This document shows positions 34,595 through 43,077 of a stretch of DNA of 64,000 nt, piece by piece. The first letter of the stretch is position 1. Each line of letters opens with the position of its first letter. The notes under the pieces were generated by a model. It saw only the letters and a program-made list of their open reading frames with translations, was not told where the DNA came from and did no database searches. The stretch is from Mucilaginibacter oryzae (lineage in GTDB: Bacteria; Bacteroidota; Bacteroidia; Sphingobacteriales; Sphingobacteriaceae). A program made the position numbers and the translations under genes. The stretch covers positions 1 to 64,000 of the forward strand of contig NZ_QGHA01000016.1 of assembly GCF_003148845.1 (NCBI RefSeq). The letters run 5' to 3'.

Positions 34595-35509
34595 TTATTT
34601 AAGCGTTATGCTTGTTTTCCCCATGGTACCGCCGTCGGCGTATAACATAATGGTATAAGTACCTTTCTGGAATGGCAGGGCGGGGTTGATCCAGTCGATG
34701 GTATATTGCGCACCGTCGTCTTTAAAATCAATAGAAGTTTTATAGGTATACTGTAAGTCCTGGCCATCGGCGCTGAAGGTGCCCGAATCAGGAGCGGTGA
34801 TCAGGTTGCCTGTAGGATCGATCACCCGTACATAAATATCATGCATGGCTTTGTTAGCCAGTGTGTTACTTGCAACGGTAAAGTTTATTTTTAGTTTTTT
34901 TGCAGGATTGGCCCGGGTAACGTCAACCTCTTTGCCGCTGCCCTTTATTTTGTAGGCAACCACATCAGACGTTGCCAGCTTGAGCGCCTGGGCTACTTTA
35001 ACCTTGGCCCCCAGATCTTCGTTTTGTTTGGATAGCGTATCAACCTTTTTTGATACCGTGGCCAGGCTGGTTTTCAATGTATCGCGCTCGGTGGCCAGGG
35101 ATGTGTTTTGCTTTTTAAGCTCTTCAATCTGCGCAGTGTAATTGGTAACGAAATAACGCAGCTGTTTAACGTCTTCCTGCACTTTAGCCAGCTCCCGGGC
35201 GGTAAGCTTGCCCTTAGCCAGTTTAGCTCTGAGTACTTTAATGGTTGATTTTAATGAATCGTTTTTAGCGGTAAGTTCGGCGGTCATTTTGGCTTTACCG
35301 GCGGTAACCTGCTCCACCTGCGATTCGAGGCTGTCCAGTTCGGTTTGCAACCGTGTTTGCTCATCATGCTGGTAAACTATCTTCTTATCCGAGTTGTTTT
35401 TTTGCAGGTACAGGTAAACATCGGTTCCTAACAAAGCAAGTACAACCACAATTAAGAAATAAATAACATTCGAATTTTTTTTAGGTTCTTGCCCAGACTG
35501 GTTTTCCAT
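34595..35509 (-). CDS. Membrane-anchored coiled-coil protein
   Basis: I know no function for this 304-residue protein. A cytoplasmic start of about 15 residues leads to one membrane helix (VIYFLIVVVLALLGTDVYLYL). A long coiled coil follows (about residues 45-165, with TELDSLESQVEQVTAGKAKM and LATERDTLKTSLATVSKKVD). A C-terminal beta-sandwich-like domain of about 120 residues begins near KLKINFTVASNTLANKAMHD. Such proteins are common in Bacteroidota and are often misnamed as SMC-like because of the coiled coil. It is divergent from the GHL10 gene. Confidence 0.78.
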   Translation of the reverse strand: MENQSGQEPKKNSNVIYFLIVVVLALLGTDVYLYLQKNNSDKKIVYQHDEQTRLQTELDSLESQVEQVTAGKAKMTAELTAKNDSLKSTIKVLRAKLAKGKLTARELAKVQEDVKQLRYFVTNYTAQIEELKKQNTSLATERDTLKTSLATVSKKVDTLSKQNEDLGAKVKVAQALKLATSDVVAYKIKGSGKEVDVTRANPAKKLKINFTVASNTLANKAMHDIYVRVIDPTGNLITAPDSGTFSADGQDLQYTYKTSIDFKDDGAQYTIDWINPALPFQKGTYTIMLYADGGTMGKTSITLK

Positions 35510-35844
35510 AGCAATTAGTATTTAGTTTTAGCATAGTAAGCCGTGTTATAACAACGGTTTTACTATTGTGTTTAAAAAATTAGGTTACATCAACTTTTAA
35601 ATGATATAACCGGTTTTCCTGCAGGTTTATACAGGCTGTTTTATTTCAGGCATTTAAACGTATTGAACGTTAAAACACTAAAAATATGATTTTTAATAAA
35701 TTTTACTGCGTAATTGTGTAGGCGTAAAGCTAAAATAAATACAATATGTTTAAAACACAATAAGGCTTCGTTTTTTATACTTCACAATAAAGCCGCTACG
35801 TTATGAGTTTATATCTTTGCAGCTTTCACCATTAAATCTATTTA
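35510..35844. promoter_or_regulatory. Divergent promoter region, with TATCTTTG box for the GHL10 gene
   Basis: The 335-base A+T-rich gap has no gene. TATCTTTG at 35812-35819 (TAnnTTTG) lies 25 bases before the plus-strand start and is the likely -7 box. I could not assign a -33 box or a convincing minus-strand promoter. Confidence 0.45.
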
Positions 35845-37407
35845 ATGCATATATTTCAACGTCTTATACCCCTTGTTATTATCTTGTTGGCAGGCCTGGG
35901 CGTCAACGCGCAACCCGCCGAACTTGTACCCGCCCCGGTTGATGTAAAAATGCAGCCCAAGCGCGAATTCAGGGGGGTATGGATAGCAACGGTGGTTAAT
36001 ATTGACTGGCCTACCAATTCCAGATCGCCATCTGATAAGCAGAAACAGGAACTGATCAATATCCTCAACTCGCACCAGGAAACGGGCATTAACGCCGTGA
36101 TGTTGCAGGTTAGGCCTGCCGCCGATGCTTTTTATGCTAAAAGCCGCGAGCCATGGTCAAAATATTTAACCGGCAGGCAGGGGCAGGCACCAAGCCCGGC
36201 TTATGACCCGCTGGAATTTGCCATTACCGAAGCCCACAAACGCGGTATGGAGCTGCACGCCTGGTTTAACCCTTACCGCGCCACCTTTGATGGTAACTTT
36301 GCCGCGTTAAGTCCGCAGCATATCACTAAAATTAAGCCTGAGTGGTTTTTTACGTACGGGGGCATCAAAACTTTTAACCCCGGCCTGCCCGAAGTGCGCG
36401 ACTATATTGTGCAGGTGATACTGGACGTGGTTGATAATTACGATATAGACGGCGTACACATGGACGATTATTTTTACCCGTACCCTATCGCCGGGCAAAA
36501 AATAAACGATGAAGAGACATTTAAGCAGTATGGCCAGGGTTATGATAATATTAAAGACTGGCGCCGCCATAACGTAGACCTGCTAATCCATATGATTGCC
36601 GACAGCGTTCACGCGCATGATCCTAACATTAAATTCGGCATCAGCCCTTTCGGTATCTGGGCCAATAAAGCTCAAAATGAAGAGGGTTCAGAAACAAACG
36701 GCGGTTCTTCATATTATGAAAACTACGCCGATACCCGCAAATGGGTACAGGAAGGCTGGATAGATTATATTAACCCCCAGCTTTACTGGCAAATAGGCAA
36801 CCGCGCCGCCGATTTTCAAAAACTGCTAAGCTGGTGGAGCGATAATACGTTTGGCAGGCACTTATACATAGGACAGGCGGCATACCGTATTAACGAGCGC
36901 AAAGTGCTCGCCTTCAGAAACCCATCGCAACTGCCGCAACAAATCCAGCTGATCCGCGATAACCCGAGGGTGCAGGGCAGCGTATATTTCAGCTCAAGCT
37001 CGCTTACCAATAACCCGTTGGGTTTTACCGATTCTCTGCGCGATAATTATTACCGGTACCCGGCCCTGCCGCCGGTAATGCTCTGGCGCGATTCGATACC
37101 ACCCAATGCGCCGCAACAGGTTACTGCAAAGGCCCTCGGAAAAACAGTATCATTAAAATGGCTTACCCCCGCACCCGCCAAAGACGAAGAACCCGTTTAC
37201 GGCTACGTGATTTACAGGTTTGATGATGGTGAAAAGATCAATATCGACAACCCTAAAAATATTTTAAAAATTAAGTACGATACTGCTTTAAACTACGATG
37301 ACAACACGGTGATAAAGGGCAAAACTTATTTTTATGTGATCACCGCGCTGGATAGGATGAAAAACGAAAGCGAGCGGTCGCCCACTATAGCGGTTACGGT
37401 ACCGTAA
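35845..37407 (+). CDS. GHL10-family glycoside hydrolase-like protein
   Basis: An exported protein of 520 residues with signal peptide LVIILLAGLGVNAQ. The GHL10 (formerly DUF187) TIM-barrel starts at KREFRGVWIATVVNIDWP and continues with GINAVMLQVRPAADAFY, MELHAWFNPYRA, IDGVHMDDYFYPYP (acidic residues on the barrel face) and IKFGISPFGIW. A fibronectin type III-like module occupies the last 100 residues (NAPQQVTAKALGKTVSLKW). Family members are thought to act on peptidoglycan or related glycans, but the substrate is not settled. It is a single plus-strand gene. Confidence 0.87.
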   Translation: MHIFQRLIPLVIILLAGLGVNAQPAELVPAPVDVKMQPKREFRGVWIATVVNIDWPTNSRSPSDKQKQELINILNSHQETGINAVMLQVRPAADAFYAKSREPWSKYLTGRQGQAPSPAYDPLEFAITEAHKRGMELHAWFNPYRATFDGNFAALSPQHITKIKPEWFFTYGGIKTFNPGLPEVRDYIVQVILDVVDNYDIDGVHMDDYFYPYPIAGQKINDEETFKQYGQGYDNIKDWRRHNVDLLIHMIADSVHAHDPNIKFGISPFGIWANKAQNEEGSETNGGSSYYENYADTRKWVQEGWIDYINPQLYWQIGNRAADFQKLLSWWSDNTFGRHLYIGQAAYRINERKVLAFRNPSQLPQQIQLIRDNPRVQGSVYFSSSSLTNNPLGFTDSLRDNYYRYPALPPVMLWRDSIPPNAPQQVTAKALGKTVSLKWLTPAPAKDEEPVYGYVIYRFDDGEKINIDNPKNILKIKYDTALNYDDNTVIKGKTYFYVITALDRMKNESERSPTIAVTVP

Positions 37408-37442
37408 TTTAATATCGGATTTCGGATGTTCGGTTTTGGATT
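37408..37442. repeat. GGATTTCG word repeat, plus orientation
   Basis: TATCGGATTTCGGATGTTCG and GTTTTGGATTTGA directly follow the GHL10 stop. The complement of the same series occurs at 38459-38495, so the pair brackets the minus-strand gene 37503-38315. Confidence 0.6.
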
Positions 37443-37502
37443 TGAATGATACCGGTTTAGTTATTCAGCGATAGCAATCCGAATTTTTCAGATCGATCAA
37501 AA

Positions 37503-38315
37503 TCAAGGCTTTGTCTGATCGGGCTTTTTAAATTGCACCGGTCCTTCGCCAAGCTTTATCGTGGTATCCTGCTGAATAAAAGTTGGGCTGTTGAGGCTTT
37601 CCAGCTCGTTTTTGTCTTTACTGTCTTTATAATAATTATACGCTTTCAGGGTGTGTTTAATAAGATCGTACTGTGTCCAGCCTTTAATGTCTTGATAGGT
37701 TGGGGTGTAGTAGTTCATAAACTTGCGGGCCAGCGTATCTGTAGTTAAACCGGTATATTGCTTAACAAATGGGATGTTATAGCGCTTATTAATTTCGGCC
37801 TGTTCCAATTCGCTTTTGGCATCGCGCGCGAAGCGGCGCGCACGGCTGGGTGTTTTGCCAAAAAGCTCGTAAATTCCCTGCAAGGGGTTTGAGAGCATGG
37901 ATAATACCGGCGGCTTACCATTGTAATAACTACCCTGCTTTTTATACTCGTTCATAACCTCGTTCAGCTCCTGGCGTTTGGTTTGCCCCACAATTTTAAC
38001 TTCGTTTAGTTTAATAATGGGTTGCATTGCAACAGGCATATCGCTGTTATTAAGCACCACTACCTTTAGGGGCGTATATTCTTCTTTAGTAAAAAGCAGG
38101 GTATCTCCTATGCGGGTTTTAATGGTAAACCAGCCAACATCATCGCTCAGCATCATTACCTTGGTATTAAGGTCTTTAATCAGCACCTGGCCCACCCTGT
38201 CGGGCGAACTTTTTTTGGAGATAATGCCCTTCAGGGTAAACTCCTGTGCAGCAGCGCTGATGGAAAAAAGGCATAGCATGCCAACTATATGCAGGTAAAA
38301 ACGGGTGCGCATCAA
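37503..38315 (-). CDS. Exported protein with carboxypeptidase-regulatory-like domain
   Basis: A 270-residue protein with a signal peptide ending SISAAAQ. Residues about 25-110 look like the CarboxypepD_reg-like beta-sandwich found at the start of TonB receptors (FTLKGIISKKSSPDRVGQVL, DDVGWFTIKTRIGDTLLF). The remainder is helical with no known motif, and no TonB-box or barrel follows. Many Bacteroidota genomes carry such stand-alone proteins of unknown role. It lies between inverted copies of a word repeat. Confidence 0.75.
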   Translation of the reverse strand: MMRTRFYLHIVGMLCLFSISAAAQEFTLKGIISKKSSPDRVGQVLIKDLNTKVMMLSDDVGWFTIKTRIGDTLLFTKEEYTPLKVVVLNNSDMPVAMQPIIKLNEVKIVGQTKRQELNEVMNEYKKQGSYYNGKPPVLSMLSNPLQGIYELFGKTPSRARRFARDAKSELEQAEINKRYNIPFVKQYTGLTTDTLARKFMNYYTPTYQDIKGWTQYDLIKHTLKAYNYYKDSKDKNELESLNSPTFIQQDTTIKLGEGPVQFKKPDQTKP

Positions 38316-38396
38316 TTATAATTGAACGTAAATATATAAACTGTATTTTATACTAAATGTGAAAAAGTGTTAAAGCGCGCGCTTGCGCGCCGGTGA

Positions 38397-38526
38397 TTAG
38401 TGATTGGAGGTTAGAGATTAGTTTTTTTTAACAATCATCCCGAAAATTAAACTTTTTTAAATCCGAAATCGAACATCCGAAATCCGAAATCAACCCAACC
38501 TCCAACCTCTAACTAACTAATCTCCA
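38397..38526. repeat. Nested word-built inverted repeat before yicC
   Basis: The outer arms are GATTAGTGATTGGAGGTTAG (from 38397) and ACCTCCAACCTCTAACTAAC (near 38500), made of GGAGGTTAG/GATTAG words. Between them lies the inner block 38459-38495 (AAATCCGAAATCGAACATCC and on), which is the inverted form of the 37408-37442 element. The block ends next to the yicC -7 box. Confidence 0.7.
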
Positions 38527-38533
38527 AAAATGC

Positions 38534-38541
38534 TATCTTTG
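38534..38541 (+). promoter_or_regulatory. -7 element abutting the yicC start
   Basis: TATCTTTG matches TAnnTTTG and ends three bases before the ATG at 38545. The transcript would start at or inside the start codon, so yicC is probably leaderless, and the earlier in-frame ATG at 38530 is excluded because it lies upstream of the box. Confidence 0.55.
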
Positions 38542-38544
38542 CAC

Positions 38545-39420
38545 ATGATAAAATCCATGACAGGGTATGGAATTGCCAATTTTGATACAGGCAATACAAA
38601 ATACACCGTAGAGGTTAAATCCCTGAACAGCAAATTTTTAGAATTATCGCTTCGTTTGCCGAAAATTTTCGCCGAAAAAGAGTTTCAGCTGCGTACTGAT
38701 TGCAGCAAGCTGATTGAGCGGGGCAAGGTAAACCTATCCATCAATGTTGAACAGGTGGGCCAGGCAATTAAAGCTGCCGGTATCGATAAAGAGTTGTTAA
38801 AACACTATTATCAGCAGCTAAAAACCGTAAGCGAAGAGCTTGGCGAACCAACCGGTAACCTGTTGCAACTGGCTTTAGGTTTGCCCGAGGTAGTGAAATA
38901 CGAAGAGGATACCATATCTGAAGACGAGTGGAAAGCTGTTGAGAAAACGTTTCAGCAGGCGTTGGCCGCTTTCCAGGATTTCAGGGCGCAGGAGGGCAAT
39001 GTAATTGAGCAGGACCTGAAACAGCGCATCGGCACTATACTTAAAAATCTCGAACTGGTTGAGCTGGAAGATCCTAAACGTATCCCGCTGATCCGTGAAC
39101 GGCTGGATACATTTTTAGCCGAAGCCACCAGCCGCGAAGCTATCGACCAAAACCGTTTTGAGCAGGAATTGATCTATTATATCGATAAACTTGATATCAC
39201 CGAGGAAAAGGTAAGGCTTAAGGCCCATTGCGAATATTTTATCGAAACTCTTAAAAACGCCGATGCCAACGGCAAAAAACTGGGCTTTATTTCGCAGGAG
39301 ATCGGTCGCGAGATCAATACCCTGGGTTCAAAGGCCAATGATGCCAATATCCAGAAACTGGTTGTAGGTATGAAAGAAGAGCTTGAAAAAATTAAAGAAC
39401 AACTTTTAAACGTATTGTAA
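38545..39420 (+). CDS. yicC: YicC/YloC-family endoribonuclease
   Basis: The 291-residue protein opens with MIKSMTGYG, the family signature, and ends with the conserved C-terminal block LKAHCEYFIETLKNADANGK and LGFISQEIGREINTLGSKAN. YicC proteins are now known as endoribonucleases that influence small-RNA turnover and growth in stationary phase. It heads a plus-strand group yicC-gmk-nadD, an order conserved in Bacteroidota; the link to nucleotide enzymes is positional only. Confidence 0.93.
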   Translation: MIKSMTGYGIANFDTGNTKYTVEVKSLNSKFLELSLRLPKIFAEKEFQLRTDCSKLIERGKVNLSINVEQVGQAIKAAGIDKELLKHYYQQLKTVSEELGEPTGNLLQLALGLPEVVKYEEDTISEDEWKAVEKTFQQALAAFQDFRAQEGNVIEQDLKQRIGTILKNLELVELEDPKRIPLIRERLDTFLAEATSREAIDQNRFEQELIYYIDKLDITEEKVRLKAHCEYFIETLKNADANGKKLGFISQEIGREINTLGSKANDANIQKLVVGMKEELEKIKEQLLNVL

Positions 39421-39492
39421 AGTTCATAGTTGTTGGTTCATAGTTCATGGCACTCCATTTACTAAAAACCAACCATGAACCATGATCCATTA
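39420..39492. repeat. Word-built imperfect palindrome between yicC and gmk
   Basis: The left arm, AGTTCATAGTTGTTGGTTCA and on to TTCATGG, is made of TTCATAGTT/GTTCATGG words. The right arm, CCAACCATGAACCATGATCC followed by ATTAACTATGAG, carries their complements. The loop is about 20 bases. The right arm overlaps the start of gmk. Confidence 0.7.
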
Positions 39493-39495
39493 ACT

Positions 39496-40077
39496 ATGAG
39501 CCAAAACGGTAAACTCATTATATTCTCGGCTCCGTCGGGTGCCGGCAAAACCACTATAGTACATCACTTACTGGGCAAGATCCCAGCGCTCGAATTTTCC
39601 ATTTCGGCAACCACGCGTGAGCGCCGCGGCGATGAGGTGCACGAAAAAGACTATTACTTTATCAGCAAGGAAGAGTTTTTGCACCGTATTGCCAAAAAGC
39701 AGTTTGTTGAGTTTGAAGAGGTTTATACCGGGACTTTTTACGGAACCCTGCGTACAGAAATTGAGCGCATCTGGGCAAAGGGTAAAACCGTAATTTTTGA
39801 TATTGATGTTGAAGGCGGCTTGCACCTTAAGCGTAAATACGGCGCACAGGCGCTGGCTATATTTGTTCAGCCCCCATCGCTGGAGGTTTTAATTGAAAGA
39901 TTAACCGGCAGGGGTACAGACAGTGAAGAAAAGCTTAAGGAACGCTTTGCCAAAGCCGAAAAAGAGCTTGAATACGCTCCGCAGTTTGATATTATCCTAA
40001 AGAATTACGATCTTGAAACGGCTTGCAGGGAAGCAGAGGAATTAGTGAGCGCGTTTATTGGCCCCCCGGCCCCCTGA
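39496..40077 (+). CDS. gmk: Guanylate kinase
   Basis: It phosphorylates GMP to GDP. The P-loop is SAPSGAGKTTI (residues about 12-22), followed by the GMP-binding SATTRERRGDEVHEKDYYF and DIDVEGGLHLKRKYG. The 193-residue length is normal. I start at the ATG at 39496 (MSQNGKLI) because the frame to 39475 is encoded by the upstream palindrome. The last residues (IGPPAP and stop) lie inside a C-rich dispersed repeat that continues to 40162, so the repeat provides the stop codon. Confidence 0.95.
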   Translation: MSQNGKLIIFSAPSGAGKTTIVHHLLGKIPALEFSISATTRERRGDEVHEKDYYFISKEEFLHRIAKKQFVEFEEVYTGTFYGTLRTEIERIWAKGKTVIFDIDVEGGLHLKRKYGAQALAIFVQPPSLEVLIERLTGRGTDSEEKLKERFAKAEKELEYAPQFDIILKNYDLETACREAEELVSAFIGPPAP

Positions 40078-40162
40078 AGGGGGAGTACGAAAAACTCATT
40101 TTGTACATAGGGTCTTTTTTAATCTACTAACTTTTATTCCCCACTTAGGGGGTTAGGGGCAA
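40062..40162. repeat. C-rich dispersed stem-loop overlapping the gmk 3' end
   Basis: GGCCCCCTGAAGGGGG forms a small hairpin at the gmk stop. CCCCACTTAGGGGGTTAGGG near 40140 forms a second. The type is close to that at 15213-15304. Its 5' part codes for the last residues of guanylate kinase. Confidence 0.65.
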
Positions 40163-40164
40163 AT

Positions 40165-40737
40165 ATGAAAATAGGCTTACTATTTGGTTCGTTCAATCCT
40201 ATACACATAGGGCATTTAATTATTGCCAACTATATGGCTAACCATACTACGCTTGATAAGGTATGGCTGGTGGTATCGCCCCAAAACCCGCTGAAAAAAT
40301 ACGGCGACCTGATCAATACTTACGACAGGCTGGAGATGGCCCGCCTGGCTACTGATAATGCCACAAACATCAGCGTGAGCGATGTTGAACTTAAACTGCC
40401 GCAACCATCATACACTATTGATACGCTCACACACTTAAAGGAAAAATATCCTGAGCATGAGTTTGCCCTCATTATGGGGTCAGACAACCTGGGCACCTTG
40501 CATAAATGGAAAAATTACAAGCTTATCCTGCGCGATTACCGCATTTATGTATATCCCCGCCCGGGCTATGAGAACGCAGAACTTGCCGATCATCCCTCAG
40601 TTACCATCACCATGACACCACAAATGGAGCTTTCGGCAACCTTTATCCGTAAATCCATCGCCGAAAAAAAGAATGTACAGTACTTTGTACCCGATTCGGT
40701 GTTGAAGTTTATTGAGAGTAAGAGTTTGTACAGATAA
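40165..40737 (+). CDS. nadD: Nicotinate-nucleotide adenylyltransferase
   Basis: The enzyme makes deamido-NAD from nicotinate mononucleotide and ATP. The 190 residues show GLLFGSFNPIHIGHLIIA with the HxGH nucleotidyl-transfer motif near residue 17, LPQPSYTIDTLTHL, MGSDNLGTLHKWKNY, and the C-terminal MELSATFIRKSIAE with the S/T-x-x-R motif. It starts 87 bases after gmk, across the C-rich repeat, and probably belongs to the yicC-gmk-nadD unit. Confidence 0.94.
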   Translation: MKIGLLFGSFNPIHIGHLIIANYMANHTTLDKVWLVVSPQNPLKKYGDLINTYDRLEMARLATDNATNISVSDVELKLPQPSYTIDTLTHLKEKYPEHEFALIMGSDNLGTLHKWKNYKLILRDYRIYVYPRPGYENAELADHPSVTITMTPQMELSATFIRKSIAEKKNVQYFVPDSVLKFIESKSLYR

Positions 40738-40864
40738 AAGCTATAAAATGTAATCATTCGCGGCCATTTTTGGTAAATGAGATGATAACGCTTATTTTAA
40801 GGTGGTGAATGTTGATGATGTTACCTTCAAAAAGGTATTGGAGCAGTAGGCCGTTAAACCCCAG

Positions 40865-42592
40865 CTATCTTAATTCATAAACAACAGCCTCATAAGGTAA
40901 TAACTTTCCGTTTTTTGATGGCTGCCTGTAATTCCCCGTTAAAACCCTGCTTTTTGCAAAATCAACGCCGGTGTTCGTGTCAACGGGTTTGCCCCTAAAG
41001 TTTAGCATGATCAATAGTTTTTTGCCATCCAGCTCGCGTGTATAGGTGTAGGCATCCGGGTTTTGCGCGTCAAGCAGCGTATATTTCCCATATACCAGCA
41101 CCAGGTTGTCCTTCCTGAGTTTCACCAACCGCCTGAAATAATTTAACGGGCTGTTCGCGTCTTTTTCCTGCAGCGCGGCGTTAATGATTTTATAGTTAGG
41201 ATTCACTTTTATCCATGGTGTGCCGGTTGTAAACCCGGCGTTATTATCGCTATTCCACTGAAAAGGTGTGCGGCCGTTATCCCTGCTTTCAAAAGCTATC
41301 CGTTGCAGGTATTTTGACAAATCGCCACCCGTGTTTTTTAGCCGCCGGTACTCATTAAGCGTTTGTACATCCCTGTAATCATCAATAGAGGTAAACCCGG
41401 CGTTGGTCATGCCCAGTTCATCGCCATTGTAATAATAAGGGGTGCCCCTCATGGTCATTAAAAATGTGGAAAGCATTTTTGAAGAGAGTTCCCTGAATTC
41501 CGGCTTATCATTACCAAATCGGCTCACCAGCCGGGCCTGGTCATGGTTGGCCAGGAAAACCGATAACCACCCCTTCGCTGCAAATGCGCTATCCCATTTG
41601 GTAAACACCTGTTTTAAGTGAATAACGCTATAACCTTCGGGCCTGGCAATATCCACACCTTCAAACGCGTAGGCCATGTTTAATTCATTCCGGTCGGCAT
41701 CCACCAGGTTGTGGGCGTCCTCAAAGGTATTGCCGGCGCCTTCCGCAACACTCATGAGGTTGTATTTGCGCAGCACCTGCCTGTTCATTTCCTGCAGATA
41801 GCCGTGTAAATTGCCCTGCATGGCATAATATTGCGTAAAGTTTTTTTCAAATCCGCGCGGAAAGGCCGGGAAGGTGGTATCCTTGGCCGCAAACTGGAAG
41901 GCGTCGAGCCTGAAGCCGTCTATTCCCTTATCGGCCCAAAATTTCATAATGTCATATACCTCGTTTCTGAGCTTTGGATTTTCCCAATTCAAATCAGGCT
42001 GCTTGCGCGAAAAATAATGCAGGTAATACGCATTACTAAGCGAATCATAGCGCCATGCATCGTGGTTAACATCAAAAAGACTATAACGGTACGGTGGTAT
42101 GCCTTGCTCAGCATTCCACCAATGATAATACTCCCGGTAAGGATTACCGCGCGAACTTTTGCTTTGTTTGAACCATTGGTGCTCATCACTGCTGTGGTTT
42201 ACCACCAAATCCATCACCAGTTTTATACCTCTTGCATGCATGCCTTTTAACAGGGCGTCAAAATCGTCCATGGTGCCAAAATCCGTCATAATATTGCGGT
42301 AGTCGCTTACATCGTAACCGTTGTCATCATTCGGCGAACCATAGATCGGGTTAAGCCAAACCACATCAACACCCAAACTTTTAATATAGTCAAGCCTGGA
42401 TATAATCCCCTTCAAATCTCCTATCCCGTCTCCGTTATTGTCTTTAAAACTGCGGGGGTAAACCTGGTAAACTACGGCTTCTTTCCACCATTTACGGTTT
42501 AATGTATCCGCTTTATTTTGGGCACGGCATAATAAATGAGGCAGCTGCAAGGCAACAGTTGCTATCAAAAGGAAAAGTAGTTTCTTCATCAT
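40865..42592 (-). CDS. Exported GH13 alpha-glucosidase
   Basis: A signal peptide (LLFLLIATVALQLPHLLCRAQ) precedes a complete GH13 enzyme of about 575 residues. Motif I is DLVVNHSSDEH, the nucleophile Asp is in GIDGFRLDAF, the acid/base Glu in LMSVAEGAGN, and the stabilising Asp in SVFLANHDQAR. The layout (YHWWNAEQG, DLNWENPKLRNEVYDIM) is that of oligo-1,6-glucosidases and alpha-glucosidases; the exact bond is not certain. I use the ATG at 42592. It is a single minus-strand gene without adjacent SusC/D. Confidence 0.9.
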   Translation of the reverse strand: MMKKLLFLLIATVALQLPHLLCRAQNKADTLNRKWWKEAVVYQVYPRSFKDNNGDGIGDLKGIISRLDYIKSLGVDVVWLNPIYGSPNDDNGYDVSDYRNIMTDFGTMDDFDALLKGMHARGIKLVMDLVVNHSSDEHQWFKQSKSSRGNPYREYYHWWNAEQGIPPYRYSLFDVNHDAWRYDSLSNAYYLHYFSRKQPDLNWENPKLRNEVYDIMKFWADKGIDGFRLDAFQFAAKDTTFPAFPRGFEKNFTQYYAMQGNLHGYLQEMNRQVLRKYNLMSVAEGAGNTFEDAHNLVDADRNELNMAYAFEGVDIARPEGYSVIHLKQVFTKWDSAFAAKGWLSVFLANHDQARLVSRFGNDKPEFRELSSKMLSTFLMTMRGTPYYYNGDELGMTNAGFTSIDDYRDVQTLNEYRRLKNTGGDLSKYLQRIAFESRDNGRTPFQWNSDNNAGFTTGTPWIKVNPNYKIINAALQEKDANSPLNYFRRLVKLRKDNLVLVYGKYTLLDAQNPDAYTYTRELDGKKLLIMLNFRGKPVDTNTGVDFAKSRVLTGNYRQPSKNGKLLPYEAVVYELR

Positions 42593-42601
42593 AACGATCA
42601 A

Positions 42602-42999
42602 CTAAAATGAAACAGCAGGAATTATTGGTTTATACTGGCAAAGTATAGCAGTAATGTAACAACAATTTGTTAAACAAGCAAATACCAGCAAGTTACTCCA
42701 GGGCAATTTTTTTCAAAAACATAGCAGGCATTGCTTAGGTGAAAAGGCCTTTATCCCAGCCCTGCAAAGGAGAGGCTGTGTCCTGTTATCAAAAGAGGGC
42801 TTTGTTACAATGAAAACGATGCTTCCTCTTTTATGTTATGGCCAGTCGAGGCTTAAAAAGTCAATAAATGAGGATTGTTGCTGATTGTAGGGTGTGAAAA
42901 GATATGACTTTATGGCCATTTATTTGTGTATATAACAAATATATGAAATCAGATGATTGAATAATTTTTCAGTTGTCTTTAATAGCTTTTTATCAAAGT
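42602..42999. other. Gap upstream of the GH13 gene
   Basis: These 398 bases hold no gene that I can support. They are A+T rich and must contain the minus-strand GH13 promoter; I see no full TAnnTTTG match near the start. Confidence 0.4.
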
Positions 43000-43058
43000 A
43001 AAAGAGGCTGTACCATGATTTTGGGGTTCACTCCACCACCATGATATAGCCTCTTTTT
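43000..43058. terminator. Long hairpin after pfkA
   Basis: AAAAGAGGCTGTACCATGA pairs imperfectly, with G-U pairs, with CCATGATATAGCCTCTTTTT around a loop of about 20 bases. T tracts flank both ends. It stands 20 bases beyond the pfkA stop on the minus strand. Confidence 0.65.
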
Positions 43059-43077
43059 ATTATCGCTTCAGCTGATA

